Assembly: GCA_023399375.1 (NCBI GenBank)
Contig: JAEWPX010000133.1
Span: 1 to 26,864, forward strand
DNA: 26,864 bases
Direction of reading: 5' to 3'
Source: Pseudomonadota bacterium
Lineage (GTDB): Bacteria; Desulfobacterota; Desulfovibrionia; Desulfovibrionales; Desulfovibrionaceae
The position numbers and the translations under genes are program-made. Below are positions 6,672 to 15,218 of the stretch, piece after piece; within the stretch, counting starts at the first letter, position 1; each line of letters begins with the position of its first letter. The notes beneath the pieces are model-generated. The model did not search any database. It saw only the letters and a program-made list of their open reading frames with translations, and was not told the origin of the DNA.

Positions 6672-8405
6672 ATGGCCAGCCTCGCCAGCCACGAGTACTA
6701 TCGCGACGACATGAAACGGATGCCGCCGCTGCGCTCCATCGCCCAGACGCTTTGCCTGGACAAGCGGGTGCGCAAGGTCACGGCCTCCGAGGCCTACGCC
6801 CTGGCAAAAAGCCAGCACGACGTCATGGACACCGATCTGCCCGTCTATCCGCCCGCAGCCAGGCGACTGGGACTGCCCGAGGGCGCGACGGTCCTCAACA
6901 ACTGCCACGGCCGCATCGTCGGCCGCACGGCCAAGGCCCGGCGCTTCTACACCCGCATGGACGCCTCGGAGCGGCGCAAGGTCGAGGCCGACCTGCGCGA
7001 GGCCGTGTACGCCATGCAACGCTATCCGCTGATCAAGGCCGAGGCCGTCCTGGGTCTCGACACGGACCTCATGATCAAGGCCACCATCGTGGCCACCGAA
7101 GACGACGCGGTCAACGTGTTCAACTGGCTGGCCAATTTCACGCCCTACGAAGAGCTGGCCGAGGTCTACGCCAAAAGCGCGCGCCTGCCCATTCCCGATA
7201 TCCTTGTCGTGGGCTTCAACCACTGGCAGACCACAGACCCCTACTACCACAACGAGGGCGGCTCCCAGCTCGCCCTGGTGGACGAGGACGCCAACGTCAT
7301 CTTCAACCTGGGCATGCGCTATTTCGGCGAGCGCAAAAAGGGCACCCTGACCCTGGCCTGGACCTCGGGCATGCGCCTGGGCATGGCCGCCTGCCACGGC
7401 GGCATCAAGGAAATCGACTTCTCTGCCTGCGGCGACGCCGCCGCGAAAGAAAAGGGCAAGCGCTCCATCGCCTTTTTCGGGCTCTCCGGCACGGGCAAAT
7501 CGTCGCACACCAACTCCCCGGACAACGGCGGCACCCTGCCCGAGGGTTTCACCAAGGTCGTGCTCCACGACGACGCCTTCCAGATCGACTGCGAGGGCAA
7601 GGTCTGCCGCGTGTGGGAACCCACGCTTTTCGACAAGACCGATGCGCGCCCCCTGGGCCACCCGGACTGGCGCTACATGATTTCGACCATGAACCTGGCC
7701 CTGACCGAGGCCGACGGCAAGATCCTGCCGCTCGGGCAGGACGTGCGCAACCCCAACGGCCGGGCGCTGATCGACCGCGACCTGCTCGGGGCCTACGTCA
7801 ACCGCTGCGCCTTCCCGGACATCATGGTCTGGCTCATGAAGGACACCTGCCTGCCGCCCGTGGTGCGCTTCGCGGACAAGGCCCTTGGCGTGGCCATGGG
7901 CGCTTCGCTCATGACGCGGCGCAATCTCGCGGAAAACGTCAGCGAGGACGAGCTTAAAAAGCTCGTGTTCGAGCCTTTCGCCAACCCCTTCCGCGTCTAC
8001 GAGCTGTGGAAGGACGTGGATGCGTTTCTGCACGTGTTCAAGGCCGGTGCGGTGGGCTACGCCTTCAACTCCGTGGGGTTCTGGAAATCCTCCGACCGCG
8101 ACCTGCGCAAGATTCCCCTGGCCACGTCGCTCACCCTCCAGACCGCGCTGCTGCTCGACCAGCTCGACTGGGAAGACTGGGACATGCTCCCCGGCGCGCA
8201 GTTGCCCACACGCGAAAGCGTGGACCGCCTGCTCCCCGGCTACACCGACGCCTACGATCCGGCCAACGTCGAAAACCGCGACCGCTACATCGAAACACTC
8301 AAGGACCGCTTCCACCAGCGCCGGGTGTTTTTGCAGAATTCCGACCTGCACAACCAGCCCGAGTTGCTCATGACCCTGGTCAACGCGCTCATGGCCCGCG
8401 CCTAG
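6672..8405 (+). CDS. pckA: phosphoenolpyruvate carboxykinase, divergent ATP-type
   Basis: This 577-residue enzyme is predicted to interconvert oxaloacetate and phosphoenolpyruvate with a nucleotide triphosphate. The P-loop FFGLSGTGKSSHT corresponds to kinase-1a of ATP-dependent PEPCK (usually GLSGTGKTTLS), and RYFGERKKG corresponds to the conserved GExKKG segment carrying catalytic and metal-binding Lys. HDDAF takes the place of the usual GDDEHGW kinase-2 motif. Overall divergence from typical 530-540-residue enzymes is large, with an N-terminal extension, so it belongs to a side branch and its nucleotide preference is not certain. The ATG has GGAGGG 4 bp upstream. It appears to be transcribed on its own, from the promoter at 6612-6640. 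Confidence 0.85.
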   Translation: MASLASHEYYRDDMKRMPPLRSIAQTLCLDKRVRKVTASEAYALAKSQHDVMDTDLPVYPPAARRLGLPEGATVLNNCHGRIVGRTAKARRFYTRMDASERRKVEADLREAVYAMQRYPLIKAEAVLGLDTDLMIKATIVATEDDAVNVFNWLANFTPYEELAEVYAKSARLPIPDILVVGFNHWQTTDPYYHNEGGSQLALVDEDANVIFNLGMRYFGERKKGTLTLAWTSGMRLGMAACHGGIKEIDFSACGDAAAKEKGKRSIAFFGLSGTGKSSHTNSPDNGGTLPEGFTKVVLHDDAFQIDCEGKVCRVWEPTLFDKTDARPLGHPDWRYMISTMNLALTEADGKILPLGQDVRNPNGRALIDRDLLGAYVNRCAFPDIMVWLMKDTCLPPVVRFADKALGVAMGASLMTRRNLAENVSEDELKKLVFEPFANPFRVYELWKDVDAFLHVFKAGAVGYAFNSVGFWKSSDRDLRKIPLATSLTLQTALLLDQLDWEDWDMLPGAQLPTRESVDRLLPGYTDAYDPANVENRDRYIETLKDRFHQRRVFLQNSDLHNQPELLMTLVNALMARA

Positions 8406-8473
8406 GCCGTGGGCCGTAAAAAGGGACTGGTATTTTTCAAGGAAAAAGGTATCTTGCGCGAGACGATGCCCGT

Positions 8474-8495
8474 GAAATCCGCGGCAAGGGATTTC
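8474..8495. repeat. inverted repeat between PEPCK and the channel-like gene
   Basis: GAAATCC (8474-8480) and GGATTTC (8489-8495) form a perfect 7-bp arm around GCGGCAAG, and CCCG/CGGG can extend it past a one-base bulge. There is no T-run. It could be an operator or an mRNA hairpin ahead of the small ORF at 8530. Confidence 0.35.
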
Positions 8496-8529
8496 CGGGA
8501 CATGTGAAGCAACAAGGACAGGGACATTC

Positions 8530-8628
8530 ATGACCCAGGCCGCCTCCGCACATCCTCCCACCTGCCGCCGCAAAGGGGGATATGCGCCGGCCGGCTGCTC
8601 TCGCCACCCGGACGGGCAAGCGGCATGA
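8530..8628 (+). CDS. possible 32-residue leader peptide coupled to the channel-like gene
   Basis: This short ORF starts with ATG after an AAGGA-containing stretch about 10 nt upstream and ends in a TGA that overlaps the ATG of the next gene (ATGA, 8625-8628). It encodes a basic, proline-rich peptide with two cysteines and no recognisable domain. The 4-nt overlap is the same coupling used by the clear operons in this window, which is the main reason to list it. The downstream ATG has no good Shine-Dalgarno of its own, so reinitiation would make sense. Chance occurrence in GC-rich DNA remains quite possible. Confidence 0.3.
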   Translation: MTQAASAHPPTCRRKGGYAPAGCSRHPDGQAA

Positions 8629-9107
8629 GCCTTCGCGCCATCCTGGGGGCCATCGGCCTGGCCGTCTCCCTGCCTTTTCTGATCTACCTGGTCTACTTGA
8701 GCCAGGCCAAGTCGCCGGGGCCGGACCAGATCATCTTCCTGGCCTTTGCCTTTTCCATCACCTTCCCGACGCTGATCCTGCTGTCGCTGGTGCTCTTTCG
8801 CAGCCTCGTCATCCTGGCCGTGTCCATCCCCGTCTACGCCGTCTGCGTCATCGCCGGCTACGCCAGGACGTTCATGGCCTTCCAGATCCTTTGCAACGGC
8901 AAGCTCACGGAGTCGTTCAAGGACTGCCTGTACTTAAGCGTGGCGCTTTTCACCAACACGGGCTGCGCCGACTGCACGCCGACGCCGCAACTGCGCCTGC
9001 TGGCCGCCTCGGAAGCGCTCTTCGGCTACCTCGCGCTCGGCGTCTTCACGGCCTGCCTCATCGTCATCCTCGTGCGCCTCATCACCACGGACAAGCTGCG
9101 GCCGTAA
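8625..9107 (+). CDS. K+-channel-like membrane protein with altered selectivity filter
   Basis: This 160-residue inner-membrane protein has hydrophobic segments at about 5-25, 36-58, 60-82 and 130-151. The last part has the order of a two-helix ion-channel domain (Ion_trans_2): a helix (CLYLSVALF, 101-109), a filter-like turn TNTGCAD at 110-116 followed by CTPT, then RLLAASEALFGYLALGVFTA, which matches the inner helix of such channels. The canonical TxGYGD filter is changed: Gly113 and Asp116 are kept but Tyr-Gly is Cys-Ala (114-115), and there is another Cys at 117. Classical K+ selectivity is doubtful. Start ATG overlaps the small upstream ORF. Function is otherwise unknown. Confidence 0.7.
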   Translation: MSLRAILGAIGLAVSLPFLIYLVYLSQAKSPGPDQIIFLAFAFSITFPTLILLSLVLFRSLVILAVSIPVYAVCVIAGYARTFMAFQILCNGKLTESFKDCLYLSVALFTNTGCADCTPTPQLRLLAASEALFGYLALGVFTACLIVILVRLITTDKLRP

Positions 9108-9147
9108 AGCGCCTGCCGCGCCCGCCTCTCCGGCACATCGCCGCCGT

Positions 9148-9173
9148 GGGAACCGCCGACCGTGCGGTTTCCC
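9148..9173. repeat. hairpin between convergent genes
   Basis: GGGAACCGC (9148-9156) pairs with GCGGTTTCCC (9164-9173), with one bulged T, around a 7-nt loop. It sits between the converging channel-like and OsmC-like genes, so it may help end transcription from one or both sides, although there is no T-run on either strand. Confidence 0.4.
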
Positions 9174-9189
9174 GGCCCCGGCACACCGT

Positions 9190-9606
9190 TTACCCCGCCT
9201 GCGTCCCGGATGAAGCCGGATCGCCCGCCTCGTCTTCCACGAACAGGAGCTTGCCGGAGAGCGTGCGCCGCACCGGGCAGGCCCGCGCCGCGCGCAGCAG
9301 CCGTTTGCGCTGCTCGGGCGTGAGGTTGCCCGCAAGCGCAATGTGGCAAACGAACGTCGCGCTTTCCGGCACGCGGCGATCGAGCGTCACCTCCACAGCG
9401 GTGCTTTCCAGCGGGATATCGTGGTTGTCCGCGTACATGCGCAACATCATGGCCGTGCACGAGCCCAGGGCCGCCTCCAGCAGTTCGTGGGGCCGGAAGC
9501 CCTGTCCCGCGCCGCCCTTGTCCGAGGTCGCGTCGCAGACCCCTTCGAAGGTTCCGTTGGAAAAGGACACACCGTAGCGCGCGTCCCGGCTTTGACAGCG
9601 GATCAT
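9190..9606 (-). CDS. OsmC/YhfA-family protein
   Basis: This 138-residue protein is of the OsmC fold. The paired redox cysteines of the family are visible: Cys50 in PHELLEAALGSCTAMML and Cys110 in RAACPV-like context (ARACPVRRTLSG). OsmC/Ohr proteins reduce organic hydroperoxides with these two cysteines; the YhfA branch has no settled substrate, so peroxidase activity is inference. The ATG at 9606 has AAGGAG 7-8 nt upstream, so the longer open frame to 9777 is not used. It is downstream of the M16 protease gene on the same strand, but an intrinsic terminator lies between, which points to separate transcription. Confidence 0.85.
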   Translation of the reverse strand: MIRCQSRDARYGVSFSNGTFEGVCDATSDKGGAGQGFRPHELLEAALGSCTAMMLRMYADNHDIPLESTAVEVTLDRRVPESATFVCHIALAGNLTPEQRKRLLRAARACPVRRTLSGKLLFVEDEAGDPASSGTQAG

Positions 9607-9755
9607 TGCAGTCTCCTTGCGCCCGTGCTTCCAGGGGGCGCTTGCGCCACAGGCCGGTCCCGAGACGAGATGCCGGACGGGATACCGGCCGCGCGAGGAA
9701 GGCAGGGTATCCCCGGCCGGGAACGCGCACAATGCAGGATCCTGCGACGCCGGCG

Positions 9756-9795
9756 AAAAAAAGCGCCCCTGCGGCATAGATACCGCGGGGGCGCT
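9756..9795 (-). terminator. intrinsic terminator of the M16 protease gene
   Basis: Read on the minus strand, AGCGCCCC plus CGCGG pairs with CCGCA plus GGGGCGCT around an 8-nt loop, and the stem is followed at once by seven T residues. It begins 23 nt after the protease stop codon. This is the clearest terminator in the window. Confidence 0.9.
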
Positions 9796-9818
9796 GCGTC
9801 ATGCGTTTCGAGGACGGC

Positions 9819-12461
9819 TTACGGCTCCACCTTGAACACGTACGCCGCTTCGGGGCGCAGGTATTTCTGCGCCAGGGCGCGCAGGTTTTCCCCTGTCACC
9901 GACTGCGCCGCCTCGACGACCTGCTTTTCATGCTCGAGCGGCAGGCCGAGGGACAGGGACTTGGCCGCTTCGCCGCTGCGCGCGGCAAGGCTTTGCCGTT
10001 CGCGGTAGTAGTCGCCGGTCATGACGTTCTTGGCGCGAAGCATCAGGTCGTCCGGGAGCGCCATCTGCCCCAGGTCGCCGGCGATGCGTTTGAACCCGTC
10101 CAGGGCGGCGGCCTCCTTGTCCGGCGTGGTGCCGATATAGAAGGCCAGGAAGCCCGTGGTGTCGGACTGCCACAAAAAGGACGTCACGGAATAGCCGAGG
10201 CTCTCGCCGTCGCGCAGGCGCGAAAAGAGCAAGCCGCTCTGCCCGGCCAGGACCTCATTCAATAGAGAAAGCCCCGGCGTTTCGGACGCGGCCAGCCCCG
10301 GCACCGGGAAGACCATGAACAGATGGCTCTGCTTGCGCCCGGCAAGCGTCACCGAGTCCTCGCGCTTTTCCCCCCACTGGGGCGTGGGGAAGGCGAACGG
10401 CTTGGCCGGACCTGCGGCCTTGGCCAGCCTCTCGGCCAGGGCGCGCACTTCGGCGGCGTCGAAATCGCCGCAGACGGCCATGACCCAGGGCATGGCCCGC
10501 TGGCCGGCCCAGAAGGCGGCGACGTCCTTGGTGGTAAAGCCCTTCACCGTGGCCGCCTCGCCCAGGCGCGTGTAGGCATAGGGCGTATCGGCGAACAGGA
10601 AGGGAAAGAGCTTGCGGAAGGCCAGGGCCATGGGCTGGTCTTCCTTGTCCTTGATCTCGGAAAGCTGGTCCGCGACCTCGCGCGCGACCTCGGTCTTAAG
10701 GAATGCCGGGGTAAGCAGTATGTCGCCCATAAGCCCGTAGAGATCCTTCTGAAAGCGGCTGGGAAATTTCGAGGCCACGGTGAAGGAATCGCGGCCCGAG
10801 TCGGCGACAAGCGAAGCCGCCCGGTCGGCGAGGAAATCCTCCAGGGCGTTGGCCGAGAGCTTGGCCGTGCCCGTGGTCAGGCTGTTGGCGGCAAGCTCGG
10901 CCAGGCCCTGCCTGTCCTTTGCCAACAGGGCGTCGCCGCCGTTGTAGACCAGGGACACGGACACGTAGGGCAGCGTAGCGTCGGGCAGAAGCACCAGTCT
11001 GTGCCCGCCGCCGAGATCGACCACCTCAGGCGCGGCAGACTGTGCGCCTCCCTGCCCGGCCGCGGCGGCCGTCGTCGTCTTGGGCGCGGGCCAGACCTTG
11101 GCGGCCGCATCGGCCAGGCCTTTGGCCGTGACTGCGGTTTCGGCGTCTTTGGGAACAAGGGCGGCGGTCAGCATGTGCGCGGGGCGCAGATAGGCCTCGA
11201 TGACGGTGGACAGGGCCTTCTGGTCCACCAGGCGCACGGCGTGCAGGTAGCTGGCCTCGCCGTCGGGGTCGTAGCCGTAGAAATGGAAGAAGCCCGCCTT
11301 CATGGCCAGCCCGGGCAGGGTTTCCTTGGCCTGGTACAGTCCGTCCTCGAGATTGAGGCGCACGCGCTCCAGTTCGTGGTCGCTGAAGGACGTGCCCTTC
11401 AGGTGCGCAAGCTCGGTCAACAAGCCCTGCCAGAAGGCCTGCACGTTGCCGGCGTCGAGGGTCGCACTGACCAGAAAGAGTCCGGCCCGCTCCAGGGTGA
11501 GCGAAGAGCAGGAAATGTCGTCCACGAGCTTCTTGTCGTATTTGAAGGTGCGGTAGAGCCGGCTTGTCTCGTCGCCGGCGAGCAGCTGGGCCAGGACTTC
11601 GAGGCCGGCCTCGTCCGCGGCGCGAAGGCCCGGGGTGGGAAAGGCGATCTGCAGCCGGACCTTGTTCCAGGGACCGTACTCCACCTTGACCTGCGGCTCG
11701 GGCAGGGCTCCCTGGGGCAGCGCGTAAGGCGCGGGCGGCGTCAGGAGGCGGTCGTTTTCCATGCCGCCGAACAGGGCCTTGGCCTCCTCGACCACGTCCT
11801 CGACGCGTACCTTGCCGACCACCACGAGCTGCATGGCCCGGGGCTGGTAACGCTCGCGCACGTACCGGCGCAGATCCTCGGCGGAAAAGCCGGACACGGT
11901 CTCGGGAAAGCCGATGATGGGCCAGCCGTAGGCCTGCCCGGGCCAGGCCATGGCCTGGGTCATCTGGAACAGCCGGTTGTCGGGGCTGTCCTTGCCCCGG
12001 GCCAGCTCCGAGAGCACCACCTGGCGCTCGCTGTCGAGTTCGGTCGGGTCGAACTTGGCCCCGAAGATCATGTCCTTCATGACGTCGAGCCCGAGCTTCC
12101 AGCGGTCGGCGGGCAGGTCCACGCGAAAGACGGTGCTGTCGAAGCTCGTCGAGGCGTTGAGCTCCCCGCCCGCGCTTTCGATGTCCGAAGCGACCTGGCC
12201 GGCCGGGCGCTTTTCCGTGGACTTGAACACCATGTGCTCGAGCAGGTGGCTGAGGCCCGCCTGCTTGGCGGTCTCGTAACCGGAGCCGGCGTGCACGAAC
12301 AGCCGTTCGGCGACCAGCGGGAAGCGGTTGTCCTCGATGACCATGATGGTCATGCCGTTTGGCAGGGTGACGATCTTGGGCGGCTCGGCGGCCAGGGCCG
12401 AAGCGGCGCAGCAAGCGGCGAAACAGGCCGTCATCAGGGCGAAAACGAAACGCCGGCGCAT
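9819..12461 (-). CDS. secreted M16-family zinc metallopeptidase (pitrilysin-like)
   Basis: This is an 880-residue protease with a signal peptide (MRRR, hydrophobic core to about residue 20, likely cleavage near ALA-A25). The inverted zinc motif HLLEH is at 72-76 with the third ligand Glu152 exactly 76 residues later in VVLSELARG, the usual M16 spacing. The second half repeats the fold without the motif, as expected for the non-catalytic half of single-chain M16 enzymes. The protein probably degrades peptides in the periplasm; substrates are unknown. The ATG at 12461 has AAGGAG 8 nt upstream. The gene lies 88 bp after the radical SAM gene with a perfect hairpin between. Confidence 0.92.
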   Translation of the reverse strand: MRRRFVFALMTACFAACCAASALAAEPPKIVTLPNGMTIMVIEDNRFPLVAERLFVHAGSGYETAKQAGLSHLLEHMVFKSTEKRPAGQVASDIESAGGELNASTSFDSTVFRVDLPADRWKLGLDVMKDMIFGAKFDPTELDSERQVVLSELARGKDSPDNRLFQMTQAMAWPGQAYGWPIIGFPETVSGFSAEDLRRYVRERYQPRAMQLVVVGKVRVEDVVEEAKALFGGMENDRLLTPPAPYALPQGALPEPQVKVEYGPWNKVRLQIAFPTPGLRAADEAGLEVLAQLLAGDETSRLYRTFKYDKKLVDDISCSSLTLERAGLFLVSATLDAGNVQAFWQGLLTELAHLKGTSFSDHELERVRLNLEDGLYQAKETLPGLAMKAGFFHFYGYDPDGEASYLHAVRLVDQKALSTVIEAYLRPAHMLTAALVPKDAETAVTAKGLADAAAKVWPAPKTTTAAAAGQGGAQSAAPEVVDLGGGHRLVLLPDATLPYVSVSLVYNGGDALLAKDRQGLAELAANSLTTGTAKLSANALEDFLADRAASLVADSGRDSFTVASKFPSRFQKDLYGLMGDILLTPAFLKTEVAREVADQLSEIKDKEDQPMALAFRKLFPFLFADTPYAYTRLGEAATVKGFTTKDVAAFWAGQRAMPWVMAVCGDFDAAEVRALAERLAKAAGPAKPFAFPTPQWGEKREDSVTLAGRKQSHLFMVFPVPGLAASETPGLSLLNEVLAGQSGLLFSRLRDGESLGYSVTSFLWQSDTTGFLAFYIGTTPDKEAAALDGFKRIAGDLGQMALPDDLMLRAKNVMTGDYYRERQSLAARSGEAAKSLSLGLPLEHEKQVVEAAQSVTGENLRALAQKYLRPEAAYVFKVEP

Positions 12462-12481
12462 GGGTGCTCCTTTTGGTTTGA

Positions 12482-12506
12482 CGCTCCCGGGCGACGCCCG
12501 GGAGCG
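12482..12506. repeat. perfect GC hairpin between the radical SAM and M16 genes
   Basis: CGCTCCCGGG (12482-12491) and CCCGGGAGCG (12497-12506) are exact complements around CGACG. On the minus strand no T-run follows, so it is not a standard terminator. It lies in the 5' leader of the protease gene and downstream of the radical SAM stop, and may limit read-through or stabilise an mRNA end. Confidence 0.45.
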
Positions 12507-12549
12507 GACATGCGTAGAAGAGCTACGACCTCGAGAGCCCAAAGGATAC

Positions 12550-15114
12550 TTAATTCTGGTTCATGGAGTCCGGGGAGGCGACCGCGCCGTCGGCAAAGGC
12601 CACGGCGGTCTTGGTGATGGCGTAGCGGCCCCGCACGAGGCGCGGGCAGACCGCCTCGGCCAGGCGCAGGGGACTCACGTAGGACTGCTCGAAGGAGCAG
12701 GTGAAGCGCACCGTGGCCGGGGCGACGATTTCCACGTCCGTGACCAGGGTTTTGGCGTCGATGCCGCGCGGCCCTTTCTTCGATTCCCAGGTGACGGGAA
12801 AGCTCGCGGCGGCGGCGAAATCCCGCCAGGCGTCGAGGCAGCCGTCCGCCAGGGCCTGCGGCGCGACAAGTTCGAAGGTTTCCGCGACCGGATGGGCGAT
12901 CTTGCGCCCCGGCGGCAGCGCGTCCACGCCGAGGACGGTCATGCCCTCGGGCAGGTTGGGATTGAGCCGCGCGGCGAACTCTTCGGGCGAGACGGGCGCG
13001 CGCAGGAAGATCGCCGTCCATTCGGCGCGGCTGGCCACGCCGACAGGCAGAGCCCGGCCGAAAGAGATCTGCGGCAGCGGATGGTAACCGGCGGAAAAGC
13101 TGGGCTTGAGCCCGCCCCGGCGCAAGGCGCGCTCGAAAAGCCGCGCCAGTTCGAGCTGGCTCAGGTACACGGCGCTGCCGGTCTTGGCGTACCAGACGCG
13201 CAGGTGCGCGGCCTTGACGGTCAGGTCCTCGCGCGGCGGGGCCGGCGGCACGGCGACGGCGTCGTGTTCGCGGGCTTCGCGGTTAAGCCGCGGGCGGATA
13301 TCGCCCACTCCGGCCGCATCCAGGCTCGATGTCCGGTTGCCGTAGGAGCACACGCCGCAGCCCGAGCAGTCGCCGTAGCGGCAATCGGGCGTCGCGGCCC
13401 CGCGTAGGGCCTTTTCGCGCTCGCGGCGCAAAAAGCCAGGCGTCACGCCGCAGGAAAGATGGTCCCAGGGCAACGGCGCATCCGGGTCGCGCGCGCAAAG
13501 CCACGTTGCCGGATCAAGGCCGGCGGCCGCGAAGACGCGCAGCCATGGGGCGAGGTCGAAGCGGTCCACCCAGGAGCAAAAAAGCGCACCCTCGCGGTAG
13601 GCGGCTTCGACAAGCGGCGCGAGCTCCCGGCCGGCACGGGAGAACACGCCCTCGAGAAAGCTCATTTCCGGCTCGTGCCAGCGCAGGGTCAGCCGTTTGT
13701 CCGAGGCAAAAAGCGCACGTAGCCGCCCCACCCGCTCGCGGATGGCCTCCATCCCGATCTGCGCCTCCCACTGGAACGGCGTATGGGGTTTGGGCACGAA
13801 GGGCGAGATGGCGGCCGTGACTTGCAGCCGTTTCGTGCCGGGGGGGGCCGCGGCAAGCACGTTTTTCGCCAGGTGGAAAATGCCCTCCACGTCCTCGTCG
13901 GTTTCCGTGGGCAGGCCGATCATGAAATAGAGCTTCACCTGCTGCCAGCCGTGGGCGAACAGCCGCCTCGCGTGGTCGAGGATGTCGTCCTCGGTGATGC
14001 CCTTGTTGATGACGTCGCGCAGGCGCTGGGTGGCGGCTTCCGGGGCCACGGTCGCGCCGGTGCGGCGGATGCCGGCCATCATCGAAAGGATGGAATCGGA
14101 CAGCGTGCCGGCGCGCAGCGACGGCAGGGACACGGCCACCTGTTCCCGGCGGCAGCGGTCGATGCTGCGGGAAAAAAGGCTTTCCAGGGCCGAAAAATCG
14201 CCCGTGGACAGGGAAAGAAACGACAGTTCCTCGTAGCCGGTGCGGGAAAGCCCATCCGCGACAAGGCCTTCGAGCAAGTCCAGGCTGCGCTCACGCACGG
14301 GGCGGTAGACCATGCCGGCGTGGCAGAAGCGGCAGCCGCGCGTGCAGCCCCGGGCGATCTCCACGGCCAGGCGGTCGTGCACGGCCTGGGCGAAGGGTAC
14401 GATCTGGCAGGCGGGAAACGCCGCGGCGTCGAGGTCGGGCAGGATGGCCTTTTCCACCCGGTCGTAACCGGCGACCAGGGGGCGCGCCGCGCCGTCCGGG
14501 CCGGGCGCGAAGAATTCCGGCACGTAGACGCCCTGAACGGCGGTCAGGCGCGTCAGCAGATCGCGGCGGGAAACGCCTTCCCGGCGCGCGGCGGCCACGG
14601 CTTCGAGGATTTCGGGCAGGGCCTGTTCGCCGTCGCCGATGACCATGGCGTCGAAAAACGGGGCCACGGGCTCGGCATTGAACGCACAGCCGCCGCCGGC
14701 AATGACCAGCGGCCCCCCCTCGCCCCGGTCGGCAGCGCGAAAGGCAACGCCGGCAAGGTCGAGCATATAGAGGATGTTGGTGTAACAGAGCTCGTGGGTG
14801 ATGTGGAACGCCAGCACGTCGCAGGCAGCCAAGGGCGTGTCGGACTCCAGGGTGCAAAGGGGCGCGCCCTTTTCGCGCATGAGCGCGGCGGCCTCGTCGG
14901 AAGGGGTGAAGACCCGCTCGGCGGCGAGCCCCTCCACGCGGTTGACGGCCTCGTAGAGGATGCGCCCGCCCACGTAGGACATGCCGACCTCGTACAGATC
15001 GGGAAAGGCCAGGGCGACACGGGCCCGGACGCCGGCCGGATCCTTGGCCGTGCGGCCCCATTCCGCGCCCAGGTACTGGGTGGGTTTTTGCAGGTCGGCG
15101 ACGAATTCACGCAT
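12550..15114 (-). CDS. radical SAM protein fused to a DUF2344 domain (TIGR03960/TIGR03936 type)
   Basis: This 854-residue protein has an N-terminal B12-binding-like region (about 1-240, with VIAGGGCAFNAEPV and VIGDGEQALPE), a radical SAM core with the CxxxCxxC cluster at Cys257, Cys261 and Cys264 (RGCTRGCRFCHAG), an extra C-terminal cysteine group (Cys578, 583, 586, 589), and a DUF2344 domain from about 636 (LRVWYAKTGSAVYLSQLELA, then GYHPLPQISFGRALPVG). These two families are commonly adjacent or fused in bacteria, and their reaction is not established; an RNA-related role is often supposed. The ATG at 15114 has a weak GGAG upstream. The longer open frame to 15510 overlaps the next gene and is not used. 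Confidence 0.88.
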   Translation of the reverse strand: MREFVADLQKPTQYLGAEWGRTAKDPAGVRARVALAFPDLYEVGMSYVGGRILYEAVNRVEGLAAERVFTPSDEAAALMREKGAPLCTLESDTPLAACDVLAFHITHELCYTNILYMLDLAGVAFRAADRGEGGPLVIAGGGCAFNAEPVAPFFDAMVIGDGEQALPEILEAVAAARREGVSRRDLLTRLTAVQGVYVPEFFAPGPDGAARPLVAGYDRVEKAILPDLDAAAFPACQIVPFAQAVHDRLAVEIARGCTRGCRFCHAGMVYRPVRERSLDLLEGLVADGLSRTGYEELSFLSLSTGDFSALESLFSRSIDRCRREQVAVSLPSLRAGTLSDSILSMMAGIRRTGATVAPEAATQRLRDVINKGITEDDILDHARRLFAHGWQQVKLYFMIGLPTETDEDVEGIFHLAKNVLAAAPPGTKRLQVTAAISPFVPKPHTPFQWEAQIGMEAIRERVGRLRALFASDKRLTLRWHEPEMSFLEGVFSRAGRELAPLVEAAYREGALFCSWVDRFDLAPWLRVFAAAGLDPATWLCARDPDAPLPWDHLSCGVTPGFLRREREKALRGAATPDCRYGDCSGCGVCSYGNRTSSLDAAGVGDIRPRLNREAREHDAVAVPPAPPREDLTVKAAHLRVWYAKTGSAVYLSQLELARLFERALRRGGLKPSFSAGYHPLPQISFGRALPVGVASRAEWTAIFLRAPVSPEEFAARLNPNLPEGMTVLGVDALPPGRKIAHPVAETFELVAPQALADGCLDAWRDFAAAASFPVTWESKKGPRGIDAKTLVTDVEIVAPATVRFTCSFEQSYVSPLRLAEAVCPRLVRGRYAITKTAVAFADGAVASPDSMNQN

Positions 15115-15174
15115 GGATGCTCCGGCCGCCGGCAGCGGCCGCGGCGCGGTGTCAAGAAGGTGGAAGGCGGGAGG

Positions 15175-15200
15175 CCTCCCCCGGCGCGGGCCGGGGGAGG
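15175..15200. repeat. perfect GC hairpin downstream of the small Sm-like gene
   Basis: CCTCCCCCGGC (15175-15185) pairs with GCCGGGGGAGG (15190-15200) around a 4-nt loop. It is 19 bp after the stop codon at 15219 on the minus strand. It lacks a trailing T-run, so read-through into the radical SAM gene is possible. Confidence 0.5.
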
Positions 15201-15218
15201 AAATAAACGCGCGGGCCG

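Noticed and set aside
9190..9777. 195-residue version of the OsmC-like protein
   Set aside because: The extension has no homology features and runs through the terminator; AAGGAG precedes the ATG at 9606.
10323..12617. Very long open frame on the plus strand opposite the M16 protease gene
   Set aside because: It is antisense to a protein with full zinc motif, signal peptide and terminator; it is Gly/Arg/His/Gln-rich with no domain, as expected in GC-rich shadows. Similar frames opposite iorA, pckA, znuA and the glycosyltransferases were dropped for the same reason.
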